DNA of 64,000 nt from Limnoglobus sp043780595 (GTDB lineage Bacteria; Planctomycetota; Planctomycetia; Gemmatales; Gemmataceae): NCBI GenBank assembly GCA_043780595.1, contig JAYWCL010000106.1, positions 30,701 to 94,700 of the forward strand. The letters are read 5' to 3'. The notes beneath the pieces are model-generated. The model worked only from the letters and a program-made list of their open reading frames with translations, did not search any database and was not told where the DNA came from. Positions 17,423 through 26,045 of this stretch are shown in pieces; positions within the stretch are counted from its first letter, which is position 1; the number at the start of each line of letters is the position of its first letter. The position numbers and the translations under genes are program-made.

Positions 17423-18748
17423 TCACGACACTTTCGCGACAACAATCTCGCGGATTGCCGCGCTGCGTAGCTTCCCGCACGTCACCAAGATCGTCAGGCC
17501 GACTATTGCGATCGCGATGCCAGCAGCCATTCCGAACAGCACCGTTGGCACCGGTACGGTGGAGGCCATTGCTCCGGCGGTCGGGTGGCCGGGCAGACTG
17601 CTGCCGCTGAGCATCATGGCCCAGAGTGCCATCACTTTGCCGCGCGAATGGTTCGGGGCACTCGTCTGCATCGTCGATTGGGCCGTCGACAGGTAAAGCA
17701 CCATGCCGAAGCCCATCAGTACGCAACAAACGACCGCCAATGGAAATGTCGCCACCAGCGCGAGGCCGAGTACGCCGACGAGGCAGATTGCGGCACCGAC
17801 CAGTAAAAATCGGCCACTGCGAAGGTCGTTCGCAAACGTCGCCGTGGCGAGTGCGCCGACGAGTGCGCCGCCACCGAACGCGCTGAGTAGCAAGCTATAC
17901 GTCCGTTCGGCTTCGCCCAAAATTAGGCGCGTATACGGCGGCAACAGCGTCAGGATCGGCCACGCGAACACGCAGAAAAAACCAGTCAGCCCGAGCAGCG
18001 CCGCCAACGCCGGTTCGCGTTTCAGATATTGAAACCCTGCCCAGAACGAGTCTTTCCCCTTCGTCGATTTCGGCGACACCGTGCGACCGCGTTCGATTTT
18101 ACGCAGCGCCACCAACACCGCTACAAAGCTGAAAGCGTTCAACGTGAAGCACCAGATGGCACCGAGTGTGGCGACGCGCGAGCCGGGCAAATAGCCGTGC
18201 TGCAAGAGAAGTGCTGCGAGAAAGAATACGCCTCCGGCAATCGCAGGACCGATCGAGCGCGCGGAGTTGAACAAGAGCGAGTTCAGCCCGACCGCGTTGA
18301 CGAGATCTTCCCGCGGCACCAACTCCGGTACGAACGCCAGCCTTGCGGGTAAGTCGAATGCTTGAATTACACCGCTAACGAGTTGAATGCCGAGAAACAA
18401 AAACGGCGACGTGATGTCCGTCGCAACCAGAAAGCAGAGCAGCATCGCGTTCGCGAGGAAGCCGATTTGCGTGGCCACGATGATCGAGCGTTTCGGGTAG
18501 CGGTCGGCGATGGCCCCACCGAAGGTGCCGAGAAACAGCGTCGGTCCGACTTGTGCGATGAGGATCCAGGCGGGCCAGCGCGGGTCGCCGGTCGTGTCGT
18601 AGACGAGCCACATGAGGGCGGTATTTTGCACCCACGAGCCGATAAACGACACGAGCTGACCGTAGAAGTAAAGTCGATAATCGCGGTGTCGCAACGAGCG
18701 GAACGTACGTTCGCGTAGCAGCCGGGGCAGTATCATAGACAGTACCAA
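17423..18748 (-). CDS. MFS transporter, EntS/MFS_3-like exporter
   Basis: 441 residues with about 12 hydrophobic segments. The N-terminal RSLRHRDYRLYFYGQLVSFIGSWVQNTA and FGGAIADRYPKR (loop 2-3 motif) are typical of the enterobactin-exporter/MFS_3 group, as is QAFDLPARLAFVPELVPRED followed by NSARSIGPAIAG. Members export siderophores, drugs or other small molecules by proton antiport; the substrate cannot be told from sequence. Start is ATG 18748 or the ATG four codons in (18736); no strong ribosome binding site distinguishes them. It stands alone between two differently oriented neighbours. Confidence 0.88.
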   Translation of the reverse strand: MVLSMILPRLLRERTFRSLRHRDYRLYFYGQLVSFIGSWVQNTALMWLVYDTTGDPRWPAWILIAQVGPTLFLGTFGGAIADRYPKRSIIVATQIGFLANAMLLCFLVATDITSPFLFLGIQLVSGVIQAFDLPARLAFVPELVPREDLVNAVGLNSLLFNSARSIGPAIAGGVFFLAALLLQHGYLPGSRVATLGAIWCFTLNAFSFVAVLVALRKIERGRTVSPKSTKGKDSFWAGFQYLKREPALAALLGLTGFFCVFAWPILTLLPPYTRLILGEAERTYSLLLSAFGGGALVGALATATFANDLRSGRFLLVGAAICLVGVLGLALVATFPLAVVCCVLMGFGMVLYLSTAQSTMQTSAPNHSRGKVMALWAMMLSGSSLPGHPTAGAMASTVPVPTVLFGMAAGIAIAIVGLTILVTCGKLRSAAIREIVVAKVS

Positions 18749-18899
18749 CCCGCGCCGTTGCTCAACATAAACGAGACCTCGGTGGTAAACACCATGCCTA
18801 TTCTATTCTGAACGTCGTTACCGGCAGAAGCCGTCACCGATCGCGTCGTGAAATCCGGTTTTTCGTCGCGTCTGACGATTCCTCCGCTATTCTAAAAAC

Positions 18900-19859
18900 A
18901 TGAATCACGCTGTCCGCTGCCCGCATTGCGATGGACTTTCCCGCGTGCCCGAAACGGCGATCGGTCGGGGGGTGGCGTGCCCACTTTGCTCCCGTCCGTT
19001 CACGGCGAACCCGGTCGAATTGACGCAATCACCCGCGCGAACGATCCCCGTCGTTTACCCGATTCGCCACATCGACCCCGACGCGCCGAAGCCCAACAGC
19101 GGGCCGAAGAGCGTGCTCGTCGGGCTGGCGTTGTTGCCGTTCGGGGTGCCGCTGTTGTGGTTGCTCGGGCCGTTCCTTTCGGGGAAAGAATCGTTCTTCA
19201 CATTTGCGTTGCCCGTGGCCATCGCCGTCGGCTTTTCGGGCCTTTGCCTCGGCGTCGTGCTCGCCGCTGATTGGAAGTTTTCGACGCGGATTAAAGGCAT
19301 CTTCGCACTGTTGCTCGTCGGCTACTTCCTCGCGGGCAGCTTGTATTTTTTGAAAATCGAATGGATCGAATCGATCCGCAAAGGGTTCGGACAAGGCAGC
19401 GACAACTGGACGAAATTCAGCCCGCCAGACAAATCGTATGCGGCACAAGTGCCGGCCGAGATGAAGCCCGACGGTGCCGAGTTGATTGCCGGTTGGAAGC
19501 TGCGCACGTTTCGATCTGCGGGTGCCGTCGCCAACGCGGACATCTATTTTTTGGCGGATGGTCAACCGCCCGACACGCTAAAAGGTGTGCCGGACGATCG
19601 CTTTTTCGACGAGGTGAAAAAGGGCCTCACCGCCGCCGCGAACGGCACGCTCGTCAGCGACAAGCCAGCGTCGCAAAAGAACTATATTTGCCGCGAGTAT
19701 GTGATTAGCCTGGCGGACCGTGCGAGTACCCGCACGGTCCGCGTGTATCGCGTCCGCGAGCGCGTCTTCGTTACGGCCGTCGAAGGCGCATTCCTGCCGC
19801 CCGATTCGCGCGATGTGCAGAATTTCTTCCGGATGTTTGACATCACGCCGTCGAAGTGA
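18900..19859 (+). CDS. Zinc-ribbon membrane protein
   Basis: 319 residues. The N-terminus has a rubredoxin/zinc-ribbon-like pair of motifs, VRCPHCDG (Cys7, Cys10) and ACPLCSRPF (Cys27, Cys30). Three hydrophobic segments follow (LVGLALLPFGVPLLWLLG, FALPVAIAVGFSGLCLGVVL, IFALLLVGYFLAGSLYFL). A soluble C-terminal domain of about 140 residues comes last. This layout is common among uncharacterised planctomycete proteins. No ribosome binding site is obvious; TATTCT lies close before the ATG, so a leaderless mRNA is possible. The downstream gene starts 9 nt after the stop, so the two are probably co-transcribed. Confidence 0.75.
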   Translation: MNHAVRCPHCDGLSRVPETAIGRGVACPLCSRPFTANPVELTQSPARTIPVVYPIRHIDPDAPKPNSGPKSVLVGLALLPFGVPLLWLLGPFLSGKESFFTFALPVAIAVGFSGLCLGVVLAADWKFSTRIKGIFALLLVGYFLAGSLYFLKIEWIESIRKGFGQGSDNWTKFSPPDKSYAAQVPAEMKPDGAELIAGWKLRTFRSAGAVANADIYFLADGQPPDTLKGVPDDRFFDEVKKGLTAAANGTLVSDKPASQKNYICREYVISLADRASTRTVRVYRVRERVFVTAVEGAFLPPDSRDVQNFFRMFDITPSK

Positions 19860-19868
19860 GGTTCGCTT

Positions 19869-21122
19869 ATGCCGATGCCGGTTCGCTCGTTGCCGGTCGT
19901 GCAAAACTGGGACTGTCACGGTTGCTCGGACTGTTGCCGTACGTATGCGGTTCACGTTTCGGATGCGGAAAAAGCGAAGATCGAAGCGCAGAACTGGCAC
20001 GCCGAACCGGACCTGGCGGGCGTCGAGTTCTTCGCCTGGGACAAGTCCGAACAGCGTCTGCGGTTGAACCACCGACCCGATGGCGGTTGCGTGTTCCTCG
20101 GCGCAGACAACCGGTGCCGCATCCATGCCAAGTTCGGCTCGGCGGCCAAGCCGATGCCGTGCCGCGTCTACCCGTTCGTGATGGTGCCCGCGGGCGATCA
20201 TTGGAGAGTCGGCGTTCGTTTTGCCTGTCCGTCGGCGTTGCAAAATCTCGGGCGACCGATGCGCGATCAGACTGCCGAGGCACGCGAATATGCGGCACTC
20301 GTCGAGGTCGATAAGAAGACGCCCGGCGATCTTCCCGCGCCGCCACTCCAACCGGGGCAGACCGTCCCGTGGGCCGATCTGCTGCGAATCACCACCGCAT
20401 TATCGAACATCTTAATCGCGCCCGGAGTGCCGATCGAACGCAAGTTGCGACACGCGCTCGCGCTGATGGAGCTTTGTAAGAAGTCGAGTTTCGAGAAAAT
20501 CACCGGCGCACGCTTGACCGAGTTTCTCGAACTGACGAGCGTCATCGTCGGCGAAGAGTTGCCCGAACACGTAGCGAAACCGGGTTGGGCGGGTCGCGTG
20601 TTGTTCCGCCAGATTGCGGCGGTGTATGCGCGGAAAGACGTCGGGTTGAACGCGGGGGACATGGCGAAGCGGAGTGCGTGGGGGCGTGGCATCGCGGGCT
20701 ATCGCTTCGCGCTCGGTGCCGGCCGCGTGCCGAAAGTTCACGGCCACCTGAACGAAGCCATCACGTTCGCCGACGCCGAAAAACCGCTCGGTACACTACC
20801 ACCCGAAGTCGACGAGTTGTTCGTACGCTTCTATCGCGTGAAACTCGAATCGCTCCAGTTCTGCGGGCGAACGAACTTCGACCAATCGTACTGGCTCGGC
20901 TTCGAGGCACTCGCACTGACCTACCCCGCCGCCATGTGGCTCGCCCGTCTATTTGTCGCGGGTGGCAAACCAACTTTAGAAGCGGTGCAAGCCGCCGTGC
21001 GCATCGTCGACGACAACTTCGGTTTCAACCCAATGCTCGGCTCCGGCAAGCAAGCCTGGGCCATGAAAGTCCTAACGGCAAAGTCCGAACTGCCGAAACT
21101 CATCGCTTGGTACGCGAAGTAG
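19869..21122 (+). CDS. YkgJ/FliB-type cysteine-cluster protein
   Basis: 417 residues. The CxxCxxCC cluster is at the N-terminus (CHGCSDCC, residues 16-23), followed by GGCVFLGADNRCRIH and KPMPCRVYPFVM. These are the conserved parts of the PF03692 family, whose cysteines bind zinc or an iron-sulfur cluster. The family includes flagellin lysine N-methylase FliB, of similar length, so flagellin methylation is one possibility given the motility genes 5 kb away. Many members are uncharacterised and I make no firm claim. GAGG overlaps the stop region of the preceding gene, supporting coupled translation from ATG 19869. Confidence 0.8.
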   Translation: MPMPVRSLPVVQNWDCHGCSDCCRTYAVHVSDAEKAKIEAQNWHAEPDLAGVEFFAWDKSEQRLRLNHRPDGGCVFLGADNRCRIHAKFGSAAKPMPCRVYPFVMVPAGDHWRVGVRFACPSALQNLGRPMRDQTAEAREYAALVEVDKKTPGDLPAPPLQPGQTVPWADLLRITTALSNILIAPGVPIERKLRHALALMELCKKSSFEKITGARLTEFLELTSVIVGEELPEHVAKPGWAGRVLFRQIAAVYARKDVGLNAGDMAKRSAWGRGIAGYRFALGAGRVPKVHGHLNEAITFADAEKPLGTLPPEVDELFVRFYRVKLESLQFCGRTNFDQSYWLGFEALALTYPAAMWLARLFVAGGKPTLEAVQAAVRIVDDNFGFNPMLGSGKQAWAMKVLTAKSELPKLIAWYAK

Positions 21123-21176
21123 ATGTCCGGCGTCAGAAGCCTCGCGACTTCCGCTACCAAAAAGAGTTGTGAAGCC

Positions 21177-21665
21177 ATGCGTATCGGCATCCTGTCAGAC
21201 ACGCACGATGAATTCGAACGCACGCGAGTCGCCGTCCGGATGATGCAATATGCGGGTGCCGAGGTGATAATCCATTGCGGCGATTTGGCCAGTCCGCCGA
21301 TTGTTCGAGCGTGTGCGGTGCTACCATTCTGGTTCGTGTTCGGCAACCACGACTCGGATACGGTTCCCGTTCTGAGGCAAGCGGCAATTGAGTCCGGTGC
21401 GAACTGTCTGGGCTGGGGTGGCATCGTCGAACTGGCTGGCAAGCGATTCGGCGTAACCCACGGACACATGACGACCGACGTACGACGGGTACTCGCCGAA
21501 CAACCAGACTATTTGTTGTCCGGGCATTCGCATATTCCTAACGACACGGTCGTAGGTACGGTGCAGCGGATCAATCCCGGCGCACTCCACCGGGCCGACA
21601 CGTTCACCGTTGCAATACTCGATGTACAGACTGGCGATTTAACGTTTTTACGTATAGAACGGTAA
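21177..21665 (+). CDS. YfcE/MJ0936-like metallophosphodiesterase
   Basis: About 162 residues. The calcineurin-like metal-binding motifs are complete: GILSDTHDE (D-x-H), IHCGDLAS (G-D), FGNHDS (G-N-H-D), THGH and LSGHSH (G-H-x-H). This is the compact YfcE/MJ0936 family, which hydrolyses phosphodiester bonds in model substrates with two metal ions; the natural substrate is unknown. ATG 21177 starts directly at the first beta strand; an earlier ATG at 21123 would add 18 Lys/Ser-rich residues and seems less likely. The next gene starts 26 nt after the stop. Confidence 0.9.
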   Translation: MRIGILSDTHDEFERTRVAVRMMQYAGAEVIIHCGDLASPPIVRACAVLPFWFVFGNHDSDTVPVLRQAAIESGANCLGWGGIVELAGKRFGVTHGHMTTDVRRVLAEQPDYLLSGHSHIPNDTVVGTVQRINPGALHRADTFTVAILDVQTGDLTFLRIER

Positions 21666-21691
21666 TGCACCTTATTCTCCGGAGAAGCGAA

Positions 21692-21916
21692 ATGCAGTTC
21701 GACCGAATCACGCATGATCCCTCTGTGATGGGCGGCAAACCGTGTATTCGCGGCATGAGAATCACAGTCGGAACGATACTGGGAATGCTCGGCAGCGGCC
21801 GGACTCGCGAACGGATACTCGAAGCCTACCCCCACCTCGAACCAGAAGACCTGAATGAAGCGATAACCTACGCGGCATGGCGACTGGAGGAACGGGAAGA
21901 GGCAATCCTCGCATGA
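21692..21916 (+). CDS. DUF433-domain antitoxin-like protein
   Basis: 74 residues. It matches the DUF433 pattern closely: FDRITHDPSVMGGKPCIRGMRI, then ILGMLGSG, ILEAYPHLEPEDLNEAITYA and WRLEERE. DUF433 proteins are small winged-helix proteins, often the antitoxin partner of a PIN-like (DUF5615) toxin encoded directly downstream. Here the stop codon overlaps an ATG (ATGA), as in such operons, but the downstream frame is only ten codons before TAA. No toxin is present, so this looks like an orphan. GGAGA lies 6 nt before ATG 21692. Confidence 0.85.
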   Translation: MQFDRITHDPSVMGGKPCIRGMRITVGTILGMLGSGRTRERILEAYPHLEPEDLNEAITYAAWRLEEREEAILA

Positions 21917-22009
21917 ACCTGCCAATTGTTGTGGAGGATTTCTAACTAAGACACTCCAGCTGCAACTGTAGAATGCTTCAATCTCCTGATGTTCCCGCGA
22001 AGATCTCTC

Positions 22010-22951
22010 ATGCGACGTTGGCGAATAATTTTGGTGGTGATTGCGCTCGCGTACCTGGCGACGGGGATTGCGCAGGTACGCCCCGAAGAGCGTGCGGTGG
22101 TGACGCGGTTTGGCCGCGTGGTGGCGCGTCCGGGTGCGGGGTTGTGGGTGGGGTTGCCGTGGGGTTTCGACCGCGTCGACCGCATCGCGATCCGCAATAT
22201 CCAGCTCGATGTCGGCTACTCGCCTGATGCCCTCGACGATACCTCATCCACGCCCGTGGGGCAGCTTTTAACGGGCGATCAAAACCTCGCGAACGTGAAG
22301 CTCGTCCTCGAATATGCGATCGACGAACGCGATGGCGAACTCGAACGCTACCTCGCAGGGCGCGACCGCGTCGATGCGATTTTAGGCCGCGAAGCCGAGA
22401 CGGTGGCCGGCGAATGGGTCGGTGCCCGAACCGTCGATGAAGTCCTTTTAACGGGTCGCGCCGAGTTGCCGCGCTGGGCCATGGAACGCCTGCCCGAACG
22501 GATCGCATCGCACCGGCTGGGCATCGTCTTGCAGCGGATCAGCGTCGATTTCCTCGGCGCGCCAACCGAAGTGCGCGATGCCTTCGAGGCAGTCAATCAG
22601 GCACAAACGAGCATTCGCACGAAGGAAAATCAGGCGCAGCAAGAAGCCAACCAACGCCTCCGCGAAGTGCAGTCGTTGCAGTTCCGGCTCGAACAACAAT
22701 CGTCATCGTACAAGCTCGAACGCGAGAGTTTGGCACTCGCCGACGCCGACGCCTTTCGCAAACGCCTCGAACAATACGAGCGATTGAAGGCGACGAACCC
22801 CGACATTCTCGCGGGCATCTGGTGGGAAGAAATGGGCCGCGTGCTACTCGGCATGAAGGGTCGGGGCCGCGTCGATTTGCTCGATTCGTTCCTCGGTAAA
22901 GACGGCCTCGACATCACGCAGTTCGTACCGACGAAACGTGAGAAGAAGTGA
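22010..22951 (+). CDS. SPFH/band-7 membrane protein, HflK/HflC-like
   Basis: About 313 residues. A single N-terminal transmembrane helix (IILVVIALAYLATGIAQ) leads into the band-7 domain (RPEERAVVTRFGRVV, GAGLWVGLPWGFDRVDRIAIRNIQ). A long coiled coil follows (AQTSIRTKENQAQQEANQRL and onward), then a C-terminal MGRVLLGMKGRGRVDLLD segment. HflK/HflC-type proteins build membrane cages that regulate FtsH or organise membrane domains; only one of the usual pair is encoded here. ATG 22010 precedes the Arg-rich start of the helix; an ATG seven codons upstream is possible. The next gene begins 15 nt downstream, so the two probably form an operon. Confidence 0.85.
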   Translation: MRRWRIILVVIALAYLATGIAQVRPEERAVVTRFGRVVARPGAGLWVGLPWGFDRVDRIAIRNIQLDVGYSPDALDDTSSTPVGQLLTGDQNLANVKLVLEYAIDERDGELERYLAGRDRVDAILGREAETVAGEWVGARTVDEVLLTGRAELPRWAMERLPERIASHRLGIVLQRISVDFLGAPTEVRDAFEAVNQAQTSIRTKENQAQQEANQRLREVQSLQFRLEQQSSSYKLERESLALADADAFRKRLEQYERLKATNPDILAGIWWEEMGRVLLGMKGRGRVDLLDSFLGKDGLDITQFVPTKREKK

Positions 22952-22966
22952 TCACGGAGTTCGATC

Positions 22967-24595
22967 ATGCCCCGGCTCGTCGTGGTCAAAGGTGCGGATC
23001 GTGGCAAGCAGTTCGATCTGTCGGGCGCGGTCGTTGGCATCGGGCGGCACTCGTCGAATTCGATCCATCTGCACGATACGCGCATCTCGCGCAAGCACCT
23101 CGAACTGCGTAAATCCGGTTCGGGTTATCGTCTCGTCGACCTCGGCAGCGGCAACGGAACGCACCTCAACGAACGCCTCGTACAATCGGCCGACCTGCGG
23201 CCCGGCGACCGCATCGCACTCGGCGAAACCATATTGCTGTTTGCCGATTCGCACACGCCGACCGAAAACGACGACACCGCCGCAATTCGCCTGTCTTTCG
23301 AGCCAGATCGCGCATTTCAATCGAGCATTTTACGCAGCATCCCCGCCGACGCCGGTACCGCGATCCTCAGCGATCCGACCCGCGCGAACACCGACTGGCT
23401 GCGGTCCCGTTTGGCCAATCTTGCGGTGATGTACGAGGCCGCGAACGCCGTTAGTAACATCCTCGATGTCGACGAATTGCTCGAACGGATCATGAGCCTG
23501 ATTTTGCACACCGCCGACGCCGATCAAGGTTGTTTCATGATCGTCGATGCCGAGACGGGCGTGGCGATGCCGAAGGCGGTGCGGGCGCGCGATGGCAGCA
23601 TTCCGAAAACCTTCAGCGTCAGCCGGACCGTCGTCGAATACGTCATGCGCGAACGCAAGGGGATTCTCGTTTCCGATGCCGCGACCGACGACCGGTTCCG
23701 CGGCGGCGAGAGCATCGCGCGGCACCACATCCGCGAGGTACTTTGCGTGCCGATGTGCGGTCGCCACGAGATGGTCGGCGCGCTCTTCCTCGATACGCAC
23801 AGTGGCGGATCGGCCGCACCGAAATTCACCGACGACCACCTGCAACTCGCCGTGGCCATCGCGCACCAGTCGGCACTCGCAGTCGAAGAAACGCGATACT
23901 ATCAGGCGCTGGTGAACGCCGAACGACTCGCCGCCATCGGGCAGACCATCGCGGGAATGTCGCACCATATCAAGAACATCATGCAGGGTGTCCGCTTCGG
24001 CGCGAGCATGGTGCGGATGGGCCTCGATGGGGATCGCGAGCTTCTGACAAAGGGCTGGACGCTCGTCGAGAAGAATCAGGCGCGGATCGACGAACTGATT
24101 CTCGACATGCTGAATTTCTCCAAAGAGCGCGAGCCGAGCATCCAGACGATCGATGCCGTGAAGTTGATCGAAGACGTTCTTGAGATCGTGAAAGGCCGCC
24201 TGACGGATCGCGGAATCACCCTCGCGTTCGTGCCGCCGGTGTCGTTCCCGCCGATGATGTGCGACCCGGAAGGCATCCACCGCGCGCTCTTGAACATTGT
24301 GGGAAACGCGATCGACGCCATCGAAGATCAACCGGCGGCACGGATCGAAGTGTCGTTGCGATTATCCGAAGATGGGCAGTGGGTCGAACTCGATGTGAGC
24401 GACAACGGACCGGGCATACCCGCCGACAAAGTCGAAGAGATTTTCAAACCGTTCGTGAGCACGAAGGGCAATCGCGGGACCGGCCTCGGCTTGCCCGTCA
24501 GCCGAAAAGTCTTGCGCGAACATGGCGGCGACCTCACCGCCGAAGGACTGCCGGGCGGCAGCCGCTTCCGGTTACGCTTACCGCTTCGGCGCTGA
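22967..24595 (+). CDS. FHA-GAF sensor histidine kinase
   Basis: 542 residues, no membrane segment. An FHA domain fills about residues 22-75 (GIGRHSSNSIHL, RISRKHLEL, GSGNGTHLNERLV), suited to binding phosphothreonine. A GAF domain spans about 150-310. The kinase core has the H-box AGMSHHIKNIM (His333), N-box NIVGNAIDAIED, G1 DNGPGIP, F-box FKPFVSTKG and G2 GTGLGLPVS. It is therefore a complete cytoplasmic histidine kinase that could be recruited by Ser/Thr-phosphorylated partners. No response regulator is fused to it or adjacent on its strand. GGAG lies 8 nt before the ATG. Its stop nearly abuts the convergent cheX-like gene. Confidence 0.92.
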   Translation: MPRLVVVKGADRGKQFDLSGAVVGIGRHSSNSIHLHDTRISRKHLELRKSGSGYRLVDLGSGNGTHLNERLVQSADLRPGDRIALGETILLFADSHTPTENDDTAAIRLSFEPDRAFQSSILRSIPADAGTAILSDPTRANTDWLRSRLANLAVMYEAANAVSNILDVDELLERIMSLILHTADADQGCFMIVDAETGVAMPKAVRARDGSIPKTFSVSRTVVEYVMRERKGILVSDAATDDRFRGGESIARHHIREVLCVPMCGRHEMVGALFLDTHSGGSAAPKFTDDHLQLAVAIAHQSALAVEETRYYQALVNAERLAAIGQTIAGMSHHIKNIMQGVRFGASMVRMGLDGDRELLTKGWTLVEKNQARIDELILDMLNFSKEREPSIQTIDAVKLIEDVLEIVKGRLTDRGITLAFVPPVSFPPMMCDPEGIHRALLNIVGNAIDAIEDQPAARIEVSLRLSEDGQWVELDVSDNGPGIPADKVEEIFKPFVSTKGNRGTGLGLPVSRKVLREHGGDLTAEGLPGGSRFRLRLPLRR

Positions 24596-24596
24596 G

Positions 24597-25166
24597 TTAT
24601 CGCACTTTCATCAGCATCGAATCGCTCTGCTGTAACAGGCTCGAGCCGTTCGTCGAACGGTGCGACTTCACGCGATGCGGTTGCAGTTTCGGTGCGATCA
24701 TGATGGGGAGTTGGTCGTCGAACTCGACTTGTGAGATGCAGGCGCGGAAGGTTTCCGTGCCAGAATTAAAGCCGATATCGACGAGGTTTCGGCGAAGCAC
24801 GCCTTCGATTTCGCCGCCGCCGCCCGGCCCGACGGCAGGCAGCGACAAGTAGCACGGCGGCGGCAGAACCGCTTTCACGTTCCCCCCGAACATGTTCACG
24901 AGTTCCCCGAGCGCGTCCTTCACGAGGTCCGGCGTCGCTTCGCTCGGGTCGTCGAGCGCCATCATCGTTGCCGTCAATCGGCGTGCTAACGAGGTCGGCA
25001 TTTCAATCGAAACCGTGCCGCGCCACGCCCCCGTGATCTGCACGCAACCGAGCAAACTCTCGGGCCACACACCCAACGGTTCCACCGAAGGTTCGACATC
25101 CTGACACAAAATCAATTGCCAAATTTCTGCGATGAACAGCCGGACTTCTTTCGCACCGATAGCCAT
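24597..25166 (-). CDS. cheX: CheX/CheC-like chemotaxis phosphatase
   Basis: About 189 residues, last gene of the chemotaxis operon. The signature helix of the CheC/CheX/FliY phosphatases, E-x-x-N, is visible in DALGELVNMFGGNVKAVL near residues 80-97. Relatives dephosphorylate CheY-P. Only one such motif is present, as in CheX. The C-terminal ~45 residues are a polar tail. The start at ATG 25166 is set by GAGGGG 6 nt upstream; 32 additional upstream codons are not needed. It lies 37 nt after cheR. Family membership rests on the motif and operon context. Confidence 0.75.
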   Translation of the reverse strand: MAIGAKEVRLFIAEIWQLILCQDVEPSVEPLGVWPESLLGCVQITGAWRGTVSIEMPTSLARRLTATMMALDDPSEATPDLVKDALGELVNMFGGNVKAVLPPPCYLSLPAVGPGGGGEIEGVLRRNLVDIGFNSGTETFRACISQVEFDDQLPIMIAPKLQPHRVKSHRSTNGSSLLQQSDSMLMKVR

Positions 25167-25203
25167 ATGCAACCCCTCATGCCGAACGTAGTGTGTATGA
25201 AAA

Positions 25204-26043
25204 TTAACCGCGTGGCCGGTAACAAACTGAATCTCCAACCGTTTCCCGAACGTAACCCGCATCGATATTCAGCGTCGTCTCGGCCCCGCCGAGGAACAAA
25301 TACCCATCGCCACGCAGCACTTTTTTGGCGTGCCGCAGCACCGTCTGTTTCGTCGCGAGATCGAAATAAATCAGCACGTTCCGCAACAAGATCAGATCGT
25401 ACGGCAGCATCGCGGGCCACGTGCCGATCAGGTTCAGCGGGCGGAACTCGATCATCGTGCGGATGCTCTCGTGAATCTCCCACGAGGCGTCGACTTGGCG
25501 GAAATACTTCGACTGATACGGCATTGTCAGTCCGCGACTCATTTCGATCGCATTGAACCGGCCGCGCCGTGCGACATCGAGCACCACGGGTGAAAAATCC
25601 GTCGCGAGTATCTGCACGTTCCAGCCGAGAAGCGACGCAGCAAACTGCTCCCGCAGTAGCATCGCGAGGCTGTACGGCTCTTGCCCCGTCGAGGCGGCCG
25701 CACACCAGATCCGCAAGCGTTTTTCCTTCGCACGAAGCCGCAATAGCTCCGGCAGCACGAACCGACGCAGTGCCTCGAACGGGTGCCCATCGCGGAAGAA
25801 ACTCGTTTCATTCGTCGTCATCGCTTCGACGATTTTGCCGTGCAACTCGCATAACGAGCCACCGCCACGAAGCTGATGCAAGAGTGCATCGACCGACTCG
25901 ATCCCTTCCTTACGCACCAACGTCGACAGTCGCGATTCGATTAAATATCGCTTGCTGTCTTCGAGCACGATGCCCGTTTGCTGACGGACCATCGTGCGGA
26001 TGCGATCGAAATCTTCGGTGCCAATCGCGTCGAGGTTTCGCAT
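25204..26043 (-). CDS. cheR: Chemotaxis protein methyltransferase CheR
   Basis: 279 residues, normal for CheR, which methylates glutamates of chemoreceptors using S-adenosylmethionine. The N-terminal helical domain (FDRIRTMVRQQTGIVLEDSKRYLI) includes the diagnostic TTNETSFFRD. The Rossmann-like domain has IWCAAASTGQEPYSLAM (SAM loop), ILATDFS and RNVLIYF. It starts 2 nt after cheB, so translation is coupled. No tetratricopeptide extension is present. Confidence 0.96.
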   Translation of the reverse strand: MRNLDAIGTEDFDRIRTMVRQQTGIVLEDSKRYLIESRLSTLVRKEGIESVDALLHQLRGGGSLCELHGKIVEAMTTNETSFFRDGHPFEALRRFVLPELLRLRAKEKRLRIWCAAASTGQEPYSLAMLLREQFAASLLGWNVQILATDFSPVVLDVARRGRFNAIEMSRGLTMPYQSKYFRQVDASWEIHESIRTMIEFRPLNLIGTWPAMLPYDLILLRNVLIYFDLATKQTVLRHAKKVLRGDGYLFLGGAETTLNIDAGYVRETVGDSVCYRPRG

Positions 26044-26045
26044 GG

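Noticed and set aside
19869..21122. Firm naming as flagellin methylase fliB
   Set aside because: The CxxCxxCC family is broad and no flagellin or flagellar structural gene lies nearby; only the family name is supported.
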